Shown one piece after another: positions 15,340-25,437 of a DNA stretch of 64,000 nucleotides. Origin of the DNA: Armatimonadota bacterium. GTDB lineage: Bacteria; Sysuimicrobiota; Sysuimicrobiia; Sysuimicrobiales; Kaftiobacteriaceae. Made by a program: the position numbers and the translations under genes. The stretch covers positions 157,701 to 221,700 of the forward strand of contig JAVKHY010000001.1 of the NCBI GenBank assembly GCA_031459765.1, read 5' to 3'. The notes beneath the pieces were generated by a model. That model made no database searches. It was given only the letters and a program-made list of their open reading frames with translations, and was not told the origin of the DNA. Numbering within the stretch: position 1 is the stretch's first letter; each line of letters begins with the position of its first letter.

Positions 15340-18300
15340 GCCCGGATCTGATCTGCGCCGTTCCCGCCGTTCTGGCCCCCGGCGACGGCGGCGGGAGCGG
15401 AGACTGGTGCCGTCTCGGTTTGCGGCGCCTTCCGCCTTGCCCGATATCCTTCGACGCTGACGTACAGCGTTGGGATGAAAACCAGGGTGACCATCGTCCC
15501 GATAAGCAGTCCTCCGATGACCGCGCGGGCGAGGGGAACCTGGAGTTCGGCCCCTTCGCCGATCCCGATCGCCGTCGGCAGCAGTCCCATCACAGTCGTC
15601 ACCGTCGTCATCAGCACCGGGCGGAGGCGGGCCACAGAGCCGTCCACGGTGGCCGCCTCCAGGGGCATCCCGTCACGGCGCCGCCGGACCATGATGAAGT
15701 CGATCAGCAGGATGGCGTTGTTCACGATGACGCCGGCCAGCACGATCAGGCCGATCAGGGACTGGATGTTGAGCGTCGTCCCCGTCAGAAACAGCATCAG
15801 CAGCCCGCCGCTCAGGGCAAAGGGCACCGACCCCATGATCAACAGCGGTGCCAGCAACGCCTCGAACTGCACGGCCATGACGGCGAAGACCAGGAGGACG
15901 GCCACGAGGAAGCCCATGGAGAGCTGGCGGTAGGACCGCTGCTGCTCTTCGTAGGTCTGCCCGAGGGCCAGGGAAAACCCCTCCGGCAGAGGCAGCCCCG
16001 CCAGGGCCGACCGGACGTCGGCCATGACGCTGCCGAAGTCGCGCCCGCTGATCCCCGCGGTCACCGTGATCACGCGCTGGCGGCTGCGGCGGAAGATCTG
16101 GGTGGGCGACTCCCCGCGGACCAGCTCCGCCACCTGGCCGAGCAGCACCCGCCGCCCCGAGGGCGAGATGATCGGGATGGAGAGGACCTGGGTCGGCGTC
16201 AGGGCCCGGCCCGCCTCCTGGCTGACCACGATGTCCGTTTCCCGCCCGGCCGCGCGCAGCGTCGTCGCCACCTCGCCCTCCACCGCGGTGCGCAGGGCGC
16301 TGGCCACCTGGGATGGGCTGACGCCGAAGGCGGCGGCCCGTTCCACGTCGATCCGCACCACGACCTCGGGCAGCGCCTCTTCCCGCGCCACCGTCGCGTC
16401 GATCACGCCGGGGATGCGCTCCAGCAGGTCCCGGACCTGCTGCGCCAGACTCAGCCCCTGGCGGAGGTCGAAGCCGCGGATCTCCACCTCGATGGGGTCG
16501 GCGTCACCGCCCCCGAAGCGGAGGATGCCCAGCGCCCCGGCGCTGCCCCGGACGAAGACCCGGGCTCCCGGCTCCTGCAGGCGGGGTCTCAGGGCGGCGA
16601 CGATCTGCTCCGTGGAGCGGGACCGGCTGCCGCGGTCGACGAGGCGCACGCGGATGAAGCCCCGGTGCGACCCGCCGCCGAAGGTGGTCGTCCCCGCCGT
16701 CACCGACACGTACTCCGCCTCGGGCACGGCCGAGCGGATCACCTCCTCGAACCGCGCCAGGACCCGGTCGGTGACCTCCAGCCGCGTCCCGATGGGCATG
16801 GTCACCGACACGAAGAACTCACCTTCATCGGCCGCAGGCAGCGTCTCCCGGCCGATCAGGGAGAAGGTGGCCAGCCCGAGGAGAAAGACGACCGCGCTGG
16901 CCATGAACACCGGGCGGCGGTGCCGGAGGCTCCAGGTCAGGATCTGCCGGTAGGTGGCCAGCAAACCGCCGGGTCGCATCCGGGCCGCATCTTCCCGCCG
17001 GACCAGCCGGGGCAGGTGGGCGGCCAGCGACGGGATGAGCGTGACGGCGACCACCAGCGAGCACAGCAGCGCGAAGACCACGACCACCGAGAACTGGAAG
17101 AACAGCTGGGTGGTGATCACGCTGCCCCGCAGAAAGATGACGGGGAGGAAGACGACGACCGTGGTCAGCGTGGAGGCCAGGATCGCCGCGGCCACCTCCT
17201 GCGCTCCGACCGTCGCCGCCTCGGGCCCGCTCTTGCCCATCTCGCGATGCCGGAAGATGTTCTCCAGCACGACGATAGAGGCGTCCACGAGCATGCCGAT
17301 GCCCATGGCCAGAGCCCCCAGCGTCATCAGGTTCAGGGAGTACCCGGCGAAGAACATCAGGACGAAGGTGGCCACCACCGAGGTCGGCAGCGCGGCGGCG
17401 ATGACCAGCACGCTGCGCACGTCGCGCAGGAACAGCAACAGCACGGCCACGGCCAGTCCGCCGCCGATGAGAATGGCCTGCTGGACGGAGCGCAGGGTGG
17501 AGCGGATGAAGCGGGCCGAGTCGTTCAGGACGAGCAGCTCCGCCCCGCGCAGCGTCGGGGCGGTCTCGCGCACGGCGCGCAGGATGCCGTCGCTGACGGC
17601 GACGGTGTTGGCGCCGGACTGGCGTTGCACCTGGATCATGACTCCGGGCTGTCCGTTCACCCGCACCAGGCTGGTGGGCTCCTCCTGGCCCACCGAGACC
17701 CGGGCGACATCGGCCACGTAGATGGGCACGCCGTCGCGCACCGTGACGATGGTGCGGGCGATCTCTCCCACGTCCCGGTACTGGCTGAGCACCCGCAGGC
17801 CCAGATGACGGGTCCCCTCGACGACCTGGCCGCCGGCTTCCACCAGGTTGGCGCCGGCCAGCGCCGAGCGGATGTCCCGTTCGGATACGGCGAGCGCCTG
17901 CGCCCGCACGGGGTCCATCTCCACCAGGATCTGACGGCGCAGCCCCCCGGAGATCGTCACCGCAGCCACGTCCGGCACCCGCTCCAGGCGGAACTGCACC
18001 TGGTCCTCGGCGATCTGCCGCAGCTGGAGGGGACCGATCTCAGGCGACCGGCTCACCAGGCCGAGCCACACGATTGGGGACTGGGAGGGATCGAACTTGA
18101 AGACGACCGGGGTCGAGGCGGCCGGGGGCAGGCGACGCCGCGCGCGTTCGATGGCCACCCGCACATCGGCGGCGGCCAGGTCCAGATTCGTCCCGAAGGG
18201 GAAGGTCACGGTGACGCGCGAACTCCCCTCCGACGAAGTGGAGATGACGTCCTCCGCGCCCACCGCGGTGCCCACCGTTTCCTCGATCACGCGGGTGACC

Positions 18301-18485
18301 AGGTTCTCGACCTCCTCCGGGCCGGCACCGGGATAGTCGGTGACGATGGTCAGACGCGGGAACTGTAGTTCGGGCAGCAGGTCGAGGGGCAGACCCATCA
18401 GGCTGGTAATCCCCAGCAGGACGACGATCATGAACGCCATCAACGTCCCGATCGGCCGAAAGACCGCGGTCCGGATCAGGTTCAT
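15336..18485 (-). CDS. RND efflux pump inner-membrane permease (HAE1/AcrB-type)
   Basis: A 1049-aa proton-driven exporter with twelve membrane helices and two large periplasmic loops. The N-terminus MNLIRTAVFRPIGTLMAF and the repeats YPGAGPEEVE, GMLVDASIVVLENI and VLAGVIVNNAILLIDF are typical. In the TM4 proton-relay motif there is one aspartate (LVDAS) instead of the pair found in AcrB, as in many non-proteobacterial members. The C-terminal tail is Ala/Gly-rich. It overlaps the adaptor gene by 4 nt upstream and pobA by 4 nt downstream, so pump and hydroxylase are made together. Probable substrates are hydrophobic or aromatic compounds. Confidence 0.94.
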   Translation of the reverse strand: MNLIRTAVFRPIGTLMAFMIVVLLGITSLMGLPLDLLPELQFPRLTIVTDYPGAGPEEVENLVTRVIEETVGTAVGAEDVISTSSEGSSRVTVTFPFGTNLDLAAADVRVAIERARRRLPPAASTPVVFKFDPSQSPIVWLGLVSRSPEIGPLQLRQIAEDQVQFRLERVPDVAAVTISGGLRRQILVEMDPVRAQALAVSERDIRSALAGANLVEAGGQVVEGTRHLGLRVLSQYRDVGEIARTIVTVRDGVPIYVADVARVSVGQEEPTSLVRVNGQPGVMIQVQRQSGANTVAVSDGILRAVRETAPTLRGAELLVLNDSARFIRSTLRSVQQAILIGGGLAVAVLLLFLRDVRSVLVIAAALPTSVVATFVLMFFAGYSLNLMTLGALAMGIGMLVDASIVVLENIFRHREMGKSGPEAATVGAQEVAAAILASTLTTVVVFLPVIFLRGSVITTQLFFQFSVVVVFALLCSLVVAVTLIPSLAAHLPRLVRREDAARMRPGGLLATYRQILTWSLRHRRPVFMASAVVFLLGLATFSLIGRETLPAADEGEFFVSVTMPIGTRLEVTDRVLARFEEVIRSAVPEAEYVSVTAGTTTFGGGSHRGFIRVRLVDRGSRSRSTEQIVAALRPRLQEPGARVFVRGSAGALGILRFGGGDADPIEVEIRGFDLRQGLSLAQQVRDLLERIPGVIDATVAREEALPEVVVRIDVERAAAFGVSPSQVASALRTAVEGEVATTLRAAGRETDIVVSQEAGRALTPTQVLSIPIISPSGRRVLLGQVAELVRGESPTQIFRRSRQRVITVTAGISGRDFGSVMADVRSALAGLPLPEGFSLALGQTYEEQQRSYRQLSMGFLVAVLLVFAVMAVQFEALLAPLLIMGSVPFALSGGLLMLFLTGTTLNIQSLIGLIVLAGVIVNNAILLIDFIMVRRRRDGMPLEAATVDGSVARLRPVLMTTVTTVMGLLPTAIGIGEGAELQVPLARAVIGGLLIGTMVTLVFIPTLYVSVEGYRARRKAPQTETAPVSAPAAVAGGQNGGNGADQIRA

Positions 18486-19915
18486 GGCTGACGCCTCCGC
18501 CCTCTGTCATTGGACGGGCCGGGCCGGCCGCCCGCGCCCGGCACGGCGGGGCCCACGCCGTTTCGGCCGGACCCCTGAACGGTGACGGGGGCGCCGTCGC
18601 GAAGCGTGCGGTGTCCGGCAACGGCGACGGTCTCGCCGGCGCTCAGTCCGCTGATAATCTCCACCCGGGCGCCGTCCGAGATTCCCGGCCGGACGACCCG
18701 CTCCCGGGCCGTCCCGTCCTGGACGACGAAGACCACCGATCCGGCCGGCCGCTCCAGCAGCGCGTCGAGCGGCACGGCGACCACGTTCTCGCGGCGGGCC
18801 AGCTGGATCTCGACGTTGACGAACATCCCCGGCCGCAGGCGGCCGTCGGCGTTGGGCACCTCCACGCGGACCTCCGCGGTCCGCGTGGTCGGCGAAAGGA
18901 TCGGGCTGATGCTGGCGACGCGGCCCGAGAAGACGGCGCCGGGCAGCGCCTCGGTGCGCACCGTCACGGGTATGCCGACGGCAACCCGGGTGAGGTCCCG
19001 CTCGATGACGGGCATGGTGATCACCGCGGGGTCGACGTCGATCAGCCGGAACAACGGGGTGGCGGGCGTAACGGCCTGACCGCGTTCCACCATCCGTCGG
19101 CCGATCACACCGTCCACCGGAGCGGTGATCCTGCTGTCGGCGAGCAGGCTCTCCGCACGCTGCAGGGCGACCCGCGCCTCCTCCAGGCGCGCGCGGGCCT
19201 GCCGGTAGGCGACGTCCGCCTCGGCCACCTGGGCACGGGCGATCCGAACCGACTCGGGCCGGGGCTCGCGCCGCAGCAGCGCCAGCTGCTCCTCCGCCCC
19301 GCGCAGCCGCGCCTCCTGGACCGTGAGATCCAGCCGCGCCGAGTCCAGCTGGACGCGCGAAACATAGCCCTGGGCGAACAGCTCCTCCGTGCGGCGCAGC
19401 TGCTCGCGGCTGAACTCCAACGCGGCGCGCGCCTGGCGCACCTGTTCTTCGGCCTGTCGCAGTTGCTCCGCCGGCGGGCCGGCCAGGACCTGCGCCAGCC
19501 GGGCCTGTTGCGTGCGCAAGGCGGCACGCGCCGCCTCCACCTGCACGCGCTGCGTCTCGTAGGCCGCCCGGGCGTCGGCGGCCTGGAAGCGCAGATCCTT
19601 GGGATCGAGCCGGGCCAGAAGCTCTCCCCGCCGGACGGTCTGCCCTTCTTCCACCACAACCTCCGCCACCACCCCCGCGACGCGCGCCGTCACGTCCACG
19701 CTGCTCGTGGCGGTGACTTCGCCGATGTGGATGGCGCGCTGGACGAGTGTGGCCCGCTCTGCGCGGGCCGTCTGCACCAGCGCGGCCACCGCGTTCCGCC
19801 CCGCCGGGCCCGACGCCGCCTGCCGGCTACGCAGTGCGGCGCTCGTCCGCCAGGCCAGCAGCGCCACAAGCGCCAGGGCGCCTGCCAGGAACAGGATCCT
19901 GGAAGCCGACCTCAT
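18482..19915 (-). CDS. RND efflux periplasmic adaptor (membrane fusion protein)
   Basis: A 477-aa adaptor with an N-terminal hydrophobic anchor (LFLAGALALVALLAW), a lipoyl-like strand pair (TARVAGVVAEVVVEEGQTVRRGELLARLDP), a long alpha-helical hairpin at about 110-270 rich in Ala, Gln, Arg and Glu, and beta-barrel and membrane-proximal domains after ITAPVDGVIGRR. It links the RND pump to an outer-membrane channel, most likely the TolC homologue encoded at 25437-26741. First gene of the adaptor-pump-pobA unit; no clear promoter is visible in the 108-nt gap upstream. Confidence 0.93.
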   Translation of the reverse strand: MRSASRILFLAGALALVALLAWRTSAALRSRQAASGPAGRNAVAALVQTARAERATLVQRAIHIGEVTATSSVDVTARVAGVVAEVVVEEGQTVRRGELLARLDPKDLRFQAADARAAYETQRVQVEAARAALRTQQARLAQVLAGPPAEQLRQAEEQVRQARAALEFSREQLRRTEELFAQGYVSRVQLDSARLDLTVQEARLRGAEEQLALLRREPRPESVRIARAQVAEADVAYRQARARLEEARVALQRAESLLADSRITAPVDGVIGRRMVERGQAVTPATPLFRLIDVDPAVITMPVIERDLTRVAVGIPVTVRTEALPGAVFSGRVASISPILSPTTRTAEVRVEVPNADGRLRPGMFVNVEIQLARRENVVAVPLDALLERPAGSVVFVVQDGTARERVVRPGISDGARVEIISGLSAGETVAVAGHRTLRDGAPVTVQGSGRNGVGPAVPGAGGRPGPSNDRGRRRQP

Positions 19916-19967
19916 CCGCTACACCGTCCTCTGTCGGGCCACCGGGAGAATCTCCTTCCCACGCCGG

Positions 19968-19986
19968 GCGGGAGGATCCCTCCCGC
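19968..19986. terminator. small hairpin between hydrolase and RND adaptor genes
   Basis: A perfect 8-bp stem with 3-nt loop (19968-19975 with 19979-19986), 38 nt past the hydrolase stop on the minus strand. No T-run, so terminator activity is uncertain. Confidence 0.35.
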
Positions 19987-20023
19987 GGGGGAGACGCGTT
20001 CACAGCATACCATCGGCACGCCG

Positions 20024-20716
20024 CTACCGGACGGCCGCGCGCAGGAAGGTGGAGATCGTTCGGTAGATCTGCTCCCGGTGGCGCGCGGAGCGGAGCATAT
20101 AGGTCCCGTGCAACGCGGTGGGGACCAGCATGAGCTGTTTGGGAGGCGGCGTGCGCTCGAACATCACCCGGGCGCTGGTGTTGAAGGGCAGGTCCCGGCT
20201 CCCGGCGATGAAGAGCTTCGGCATCCGGAGCTGCCCGAGATGCGGCCGGGCGTCCAGGCCCTGGAACCTCGTTCCGCTCGCGATGACCACCAGTCCGTCC
20301 ACCGGTTCGTGCGCGGCGGCCACGATCGAGGCGGTGCCGCCCATGCTGGCGCCGATCAGGACCACCCGTCGCGGCCGGTCCGAGCGGACGAAGGCGGCTG
20401 CGGCCATCGTGTCCCGGTAGACGTTACGAATCACCAGGCGACCGGACGAACTCCCGACGCCGCGGAAGTCGAAGGTGAGCACGGTGTACCCTTGCCCGGC
20501 GAGGTAGTCGGCCAGATCGAACCAGATCGACTGCGTGGTTCCGAACATATGGGAGAAGACCACCGCGGTGGACCCGCCGGACCACAGTCGGCCCCGCAGC
20601 GTGATCCCGTCCCTGCTGCGGAAGGTGACGGCCTGCGGTGCAGGAGCAGCCGGTGCGGTCGCCGCCCAGAGCAGGGGGGCCAGGACGGCCAGCAGCCCGA
20701 GGTTGCGGAGGCGCAT
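20024..20716 (-). CDS. secreted alpha/beta hydrolase
   Basis: A 230-aa protein with a signal peptide (MRLRNLGLLAVLAPLLWAA) and an alpha/beta-hydrolase core. The triad is visible: the nucleophile in LIGASMGGTAS, an Asp in IAGSRDLPFN and a His in PTALHGTYML; DFRGVGSSSGR is the loop after strand beta-4. The start codon shares a base with the upstream SDR stop (TGATG), so translation is coupled. An esterase or peptidase role in the periplasm is likely; the substrate is unknown. Confidence 0.82.
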   Translation of the reverse strand: MRLRNLGLLAVLAPLLWAATAPAAPAPQAVTFRSRDGITLRGRLWSGGSTAVVFSHMFGTTQSIWFDLADYLAGQGYTVLTFDFRGVGSSSGRLVIRNVYRDTMAAAAFVRSDRPRRVVLIGASMGGTASIVAAAHEPVDGLVVIASGTRFQGLDARPHLGQLRMPKLFIAGSRDLPFNTSARVMFERTPPPKQLMLVPTALHGTYMLRSARHREQIYRTISTFLRAAVR

Positions 20717-21498
20717 CACATCACCGCTTTCACCAGGCCGCCGTCCACCTGGAGGGTGGTGCCGGTGACAAAGCTGGCCCGAGGCGAGGCGAGGAAGACC
20801 ACCACGTTGGCGAACTCCTCCGGGGTCCCCAGGCGACCCAGCGGGATCTGCCCGGTCCACAACCGCCGCTCCGCCTCCTCGTAGGTGGTCCCCTCCCGCT
20901 CCGCGTAGGTCCTGGTCAGCGACTGCAGCCGCTCCGTGGCGATGGGCCCGGGGCAGACGGTGTTCACCAGGATGCGGTCGGGCGCCAGCTCCGCGGCCAG
21001 CGTCTTGGCCAGCCCGACCACGGCCAGGCGCACCGCGTTGCTCAGCACCAGATTCGGCAGGGGCTGCTTCACCGTGAAGGATGTCACATTGATGATCCGG
21101 CCTCCGCCCTGAGCCCGCATGTAGGGGACCACCTGCCGGCACAGCCGCACCGCGCTCATCAGGTTGAGCCCCACACCCGCCCACCACTCCTCGTCGCTGA
21201 TCTCGATGAAGGGCTTCGAGGGCGGGCCGCCGGCGTTGTTCACCAGGATGTCGATGCGCCCGAAACGGTCGGCGACGGCGCGGACGAACCGCTCCACATC
21301 GTCCGCCCGGCTCACATCCGCGGGCACGGCCAGCACATCCCGGCCGATCTCCTCCGCCGCGGCGCGCAGCGCCGATTCGGTGCGCCCGCAGATGGCCACC
21401 CGCGCCCCTTCCCGGGCGAACCCCCGGGCGATCGCCTTGCCCAGCCCGCGGCTTGCCGCGGCGACCACGGCCACCTGTCCCTCCAGCCCCAGGTCCAT
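20716..21498 (-). CDS. SDR-family oxidoreductase with atypical active site
   Basis: A 260-aa Rossmann-fold protein with the dinucleotide motif ASRGLGKAIA, NNAGG at about 90, and CPGPIATERL after strand 6. It is annotated by homology to 3-oxoacyl-ACP-reductase-like SDRs. The catalytic Y-x-x-x-K of classical SDRs is not present: the matching stretch reads NLVLSNAVRLAVVGLAK, with Leu where Tyr and Arg where Lys would be. A subfamily with LSNAxR is known to me as common in bacteria, but its chemistry is not established. Coupled to the hydrolase gene downstream by a 1-nt overlap. Confidence 0.85.
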   Translation of the reverse strand: MDLGLEGQVAVVAAASRGLGKAIARGFAREGARVAICGRTESALRAAAEEIGRDVLAVPADVSRADDVERFVRAVADRFGRIDILVNNAGGPPSKPFIEISDEEWWAGVGLNLMSAVRLCRQVVPYMRAQGGGRIINVTSFTVKQPLPNLVLSNAVRLAVVGLAKTLAAELAPDRILVNTVCPGPIATERLQSLTRTYAEREGTTYEEAERRLWTGQIPLGRLGTPEEFANVVVFLASPRASFVTGTTLQVDGGLVKAVM

Positions 21499-21513
21499 AC
21501 TCCCCTCCGTCCG

Positions 21514-22017
21514 TCAGCGACGTTGTTCCAGCCTGGCGATGACACGGTCGAGCACACGGCGTCGGATCTCGGCCCGGGAGAGACCGCCGGCGGGACCGCC
21601 CGGGGCGACACTCCCCACGGGGCCCGATTCCCGGCGCCCGCGCAACACTCCCGGATCCTGGCCCGCCCCGCCTTCCTGCCGACGACGCCGTTGCTGCTGC
21701 AGGCGCCGGATCTCCCGGCGTTGCTCGGGGGTGAGCGCATCGAGGATCTGCCGGACCAGGGCCCGCGACGCCTCCACATCCTCGGGATCGGTGTCGCGCA
21801 GCACGCGCAGCAGCGGAAGGACGACGGCCACCTGCGCGCTGCTTAAGGCCCGATCACCGCTGCGCTCGAGGGCCATGATCGCCAGGGCGGCCAGGACGGC
21901 CGGATCGCCGCGGGCCGCGGCGGGGCGCGACCGGAGCCGTCCGTAGACGACTCCCCCGACGACCAGCACGGCGACGACCGCGCCGGCCAGCAGGACCTGC
22001 AGGGTACGGCGTCTCAT
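21514..22017 (-). CDS. single-pass membrane protein, Arg/Gln-rich
   Basis: A 167-aa protein with one N-terminal membrane span (LQVLLAGAVVAVLVVGGVVYG) and a cytoplasmic or periplasmic domain that includes a helical region ending in a basic Gln/Arg stretch and a Gly-rich linker. I place the start at ATG 22017; the longer open frame upstream is a shadow of the MacB gene. It lies 8 nt after the MacB permease stop and so belongs to the exporter operon. The pattern LSSAQ...LLRVLRD...LTPEQRREI resembles LTXXQ-type or efflux-accessory proteins only loosely. No family recognised. Confidence 0.7.
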   Translation of the reverse strand: MRRRTLQVLLAGAVVAVLVVGGVVYGRLRSRPAAARGDPAVLAALAIMALERSGDRALSSAQVAVVLPLLRVLRDTDPEDVEASRALVRQILDALTPEQRREIRRLQQQRRRRQEGGAGQDPGVLRGRRESGPVGSVAPGGPAGGLSRAEIRRRVLDRVIARLEQRR

Positions 22018-22025
22018 CGGAGGCC

Positions 22026-23242
22026 CTATTCGTACCGCAGGGCGACGATGGGATCCAGCGCCGCCGCCCGCCGGGCCGGATAGATGCCGAAGAAGATCCC
22101 CACGGCGGCGGCGAAGGTCACCGCCATGACGAGCGAGCCCGGCGAGACCAGGGTCGCCCATCCGGCCAGCCGGGAAACCGCCCTGCTGCCGCCGATCCCC
22201 AGGAGCAGTCCCACCGCGCCGCCGGTCAGGCTCAGGACCAACGACTCCACCACGAACTGGATCATGATGTCGCCCGGGGTGGCGCCGACCGCCTTGCGGA
22301 TCCCGATCTCGCGCGTCCGCTCCGTCACCGAAACGAGCATGATGTTCATGATCCCGATCCCGCCCACCAGCAGACTGACCGCGGCGATGCTCCCCAGCAG
22401 CAGCGTCATGGTCTGCGTCACCCCCTGGAAGGTCTGGATGATGTCGGCCTGGTTCCGAATGGTGAAGTCGCTGTCCGCGCCCGCAGCGATGCGGTGCCGC
22501 CGGCGCAGCAGCGTTTCCACCTGCTCCTGGGCCAGGGACATCTCCTCGGCGGTGCGCACCTTGACGTAGATGCTGCGGACGAAGTCCACGCCGAAGAGAC
22601 GGCGCTGCGCCGTGCTCAGGGGGACGAAGATGACATCGTCGCGGTCGATGAACCCCGTCGCGCCTTTCTCCTCCATCACCCCGATCACCGTAAAGGTGAC
22701 GCGGTTGATCTTGATCCTGGCCCCCAGCGGCGAGGCGGAGCGGTCGCCGAAGAGGTTCTCCACCACCGTGCGCCCCAGGACCGCCACGCGGGCGCGCGAA
22801 GCCATATCGACGTCGGTGAAGAACGACCCTTCCGCCACGAAGAAGTTGCGCACTTCCTGAAACGCCGGGGTCACGCCGGCCACGCTGGTGACGGTGTTGG
22901 CATTGCCGCGCACGGCCTGGGCGGTGCGGGAAAACTCCGCGGCCACCGCCTCCACGGTGGGAACCTCGGCCGCGATGGCCTGGGCATCCTCCCAGGTCAA
23001 CGTCTGGCTCGAGCCCAGGCCCTGTCGCACGCCGAACTGCCCGACCGAGCCGGGGAAGACCGTAAGCAGATTGCTCCCCAGGGCCTGGACCTGCTGGGCG
23101 ACCGACTGCCGGGCACCCTGGCCGATACTCACCATCGTGACGACTGCGGCCACGCCGATGATCACGCCGAGCATGGTCAGGAGGGACCGCAGGGGGTTCG
23201 CCCCCAGCGCGCGCAGGGCGATCTGGACGCTGCTGCGGAGAC

Positions 23243-23246
<4 letters not shown>
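22026..23246 (-). CDS. MacB-type ABC exporter permease
   Basis: A 406-aa inner-membrane protein with the MacB/FtsX layout: TM1 ([20 protein letters not shown]), a periplasmic MacB_PCD domain (about 45-280), then three membrane spans starting at [20 protein letters not shown], with [21 protein letters not shown] as the mechanotransmission motif and [10 protein letters not shown] near the end. The start is a GTG at 23246 overlapping the ATPase stop by 4 nt (GTGA). Unlike E. coli MacB, permease and ATPase are separate proteins. Exports a peptide, lipid or drug with MacA and TolC. Confidence 0.93.
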
Positions 23247-23959
<713 letters not shown>

Positions 23960-23964
23960 CGCGC

Positions 23965-25437
23965 CTACCGTCGCGGGACGAAGCGGGGCTGGAAGGGACT
24001 GCCCCCGGGCGCAGACGGAGTCGTCGGCTGAGCTCGTGCCGTTCCCAGGTAGACCAGCTCGCCCTCCCGCAGGCCGCTGGTGATCTCAACGAACCGGCCG
24101 TCGCTCAACCCGGTTCCCACCACCCTGGGGACCAGCTTCGTTCCCTCCACGACGAACACCGCCTTGCTCTCCTTTCCGCGTACGGCCTCCTGCGGGACAA
24201 GGAGCACGCCGGCGCGGCGGGCCAGGATAAACTCGGCGTCCACCGTCATGCCCAGGCCCAGCTGCCGTCGGGGGTCGGTCACCTCGACGATGACGGCATA
24301 CTGCGTGACGTTCTGATTCACCACAGGCTGGGGGGTGATGCGGTCGATCTTTCCCCGGAACGTGACGTCAGGGAGGGCGTCGGCGGTGAGTTCCACCGCC
24401 GCGGCGGGGGTGAGCCGGGCGATATCCGACTCGTCCACCATCACCTGGGCCAGCACCGGCGACAGCTGCGCCAGCGTGAGCACCGGCGTGCCTCCCGTGG
24501 CCGTGCCGATGACCGACTGCCCGACCTGGACCGAGAGTTTAACCACGACCCCATCGATGGGCGCCGTGATCCGCCCTTCCGCCAGGCGCTCCTGCGCCTG
24601 CACCAGATCGGCCGCCGCCTGCCGCAGCTGCGCCCGGGCCGCCACCGCATCCGCCTCGCGCTGGCGGACGACCAGCTCGCCGTTGCGGGCCTCGGCCAGC
24701 TGTGCCTCGGCCTGGCGGAGCTGGGCGCGCGCCACCGCGATGTCCTCGGCGGAGCCGCCGGCGCGTACCTGCGCCGCCCGGGCCTCCGCCGCCCGGCGCT
24801 GGGAGACGGCGACGTCGTACTGGTTCTGCGCCTGATCCAGGGCGGACCGGGGGAGGTAGCCCTCAGCGAAGAGCTGCTGCTGCCGCGCCAGGTTCTGCCG
24901 GGCCAGCGACTCCGCCGCCCGGGCCTGGGCCAGGGCCTCCTCCGCCTGCCGGATCTCCTCCGGGCGTCCGCGCATCTGCTGTTGCAGGCGCGCCCGCGCC
25001 GCCTCGACCCCGGCCTGGGCCTGACGGATCGCCGCCGCCGTGTTGGCCCGCTGCGAGGCCACCGCGGCCTCCGTCTGCTCCACCCTGGCCTGGGCCGCCG
25101 CCAGCGCCGCCCGGGCGGTGGCCACCGCGGCGCGGGCATCGGGATCGTCGATCTCGACCAGGACCTGACCGCGCCGCACCTGATCGCCCTCGCGGACGAA
25201 GACCGATCGCACCTCGCCCGTGGCGCGGGATTTCACCTCCACGAGCGAGGCGGCCAGCACCGAGCCGGAGGCCGAGACGCTCACGACGAGATCGCCCCGC
25301 GTGACCTCTGCGGTCCGGTAGCGCGGAGTCTCTGCGCGCTCCCGGTCCCGCACCGCCGCAAAGACCGCCCCGGCCACGGCCAGGACCACAACGACGGCCA
25401 CGACCGACCGTTGCTTCATCATCCCCTCCGGCCGCAT
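23965..25437 (-). CDS. MacA-type periplasmic adaptor
   Basis: A 490-aa adaptor with an N-terminal anchor ([18 protein letters not shown]), a lipoyl half ([16 protein letters not shown]), a very long coiled-coil hairpin (about 95-280, rich in Ala/Gln/Arg/Glu), then [17 protein letters not shown] and the beta-barrel domains. It bridges the MacB exporter to the TolC homologue. The first possible ATG (25437) overlaps the TolC stop by 1 nt (TGATG); internal ATGs at 25422 or 25419 directly after GGAGGGG are alternatives, and give a shorter cytoplasmic tail. Confidence 0.93.
   Translation of the reverse strand: MRPEGMMKQRSVVAVVVVLAVAGAVFAAVRDRERAETPRYRTAEVTRGDLVVSVSASGSVLAASLVEVKSRATGEVRSVFVREGDQVRRGQVLVEIDDPDARAAVATARAALAAAQARVEQTEAAVASQRANTAAAIRQAQAGVEAARARLQQQMRGRPEEIRQAEEALAQARAAESLARQNLARQQQLFAEGYLPRSALDQAQNQYDVAVSQRRAAEARAAQVRAGGSAEDIAVARAQLRQAEAQLAEARNGELVVRQREADAVAARAQLRQAAADLVQAQERLAEGRITAPIDGVVVKLSVQVGQSVIGTATGGTPVLTLAQLSPVLAQVMVDESDIARLTPAAAVELTADALPDVTFRGKIDRITPQPVVNQNVTQYAVIVEVTDPRRQLGLGMTVDAEFILARRAGVLLVPQEAVRGKESKAVFVVEGTKLVPRVVGTGLSDGRFVEITSGLREGELVYLGTARAQPTTPSAPGGSPFQPRFVPRR

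Noticed and set aside
15420..18368. A 982-codon plus-strand frame opposite the RND pump
   Set aside because: Antisense shadow rich in His/Gln/Asp/Gly; the RND gene on the other strand has full family motifs.
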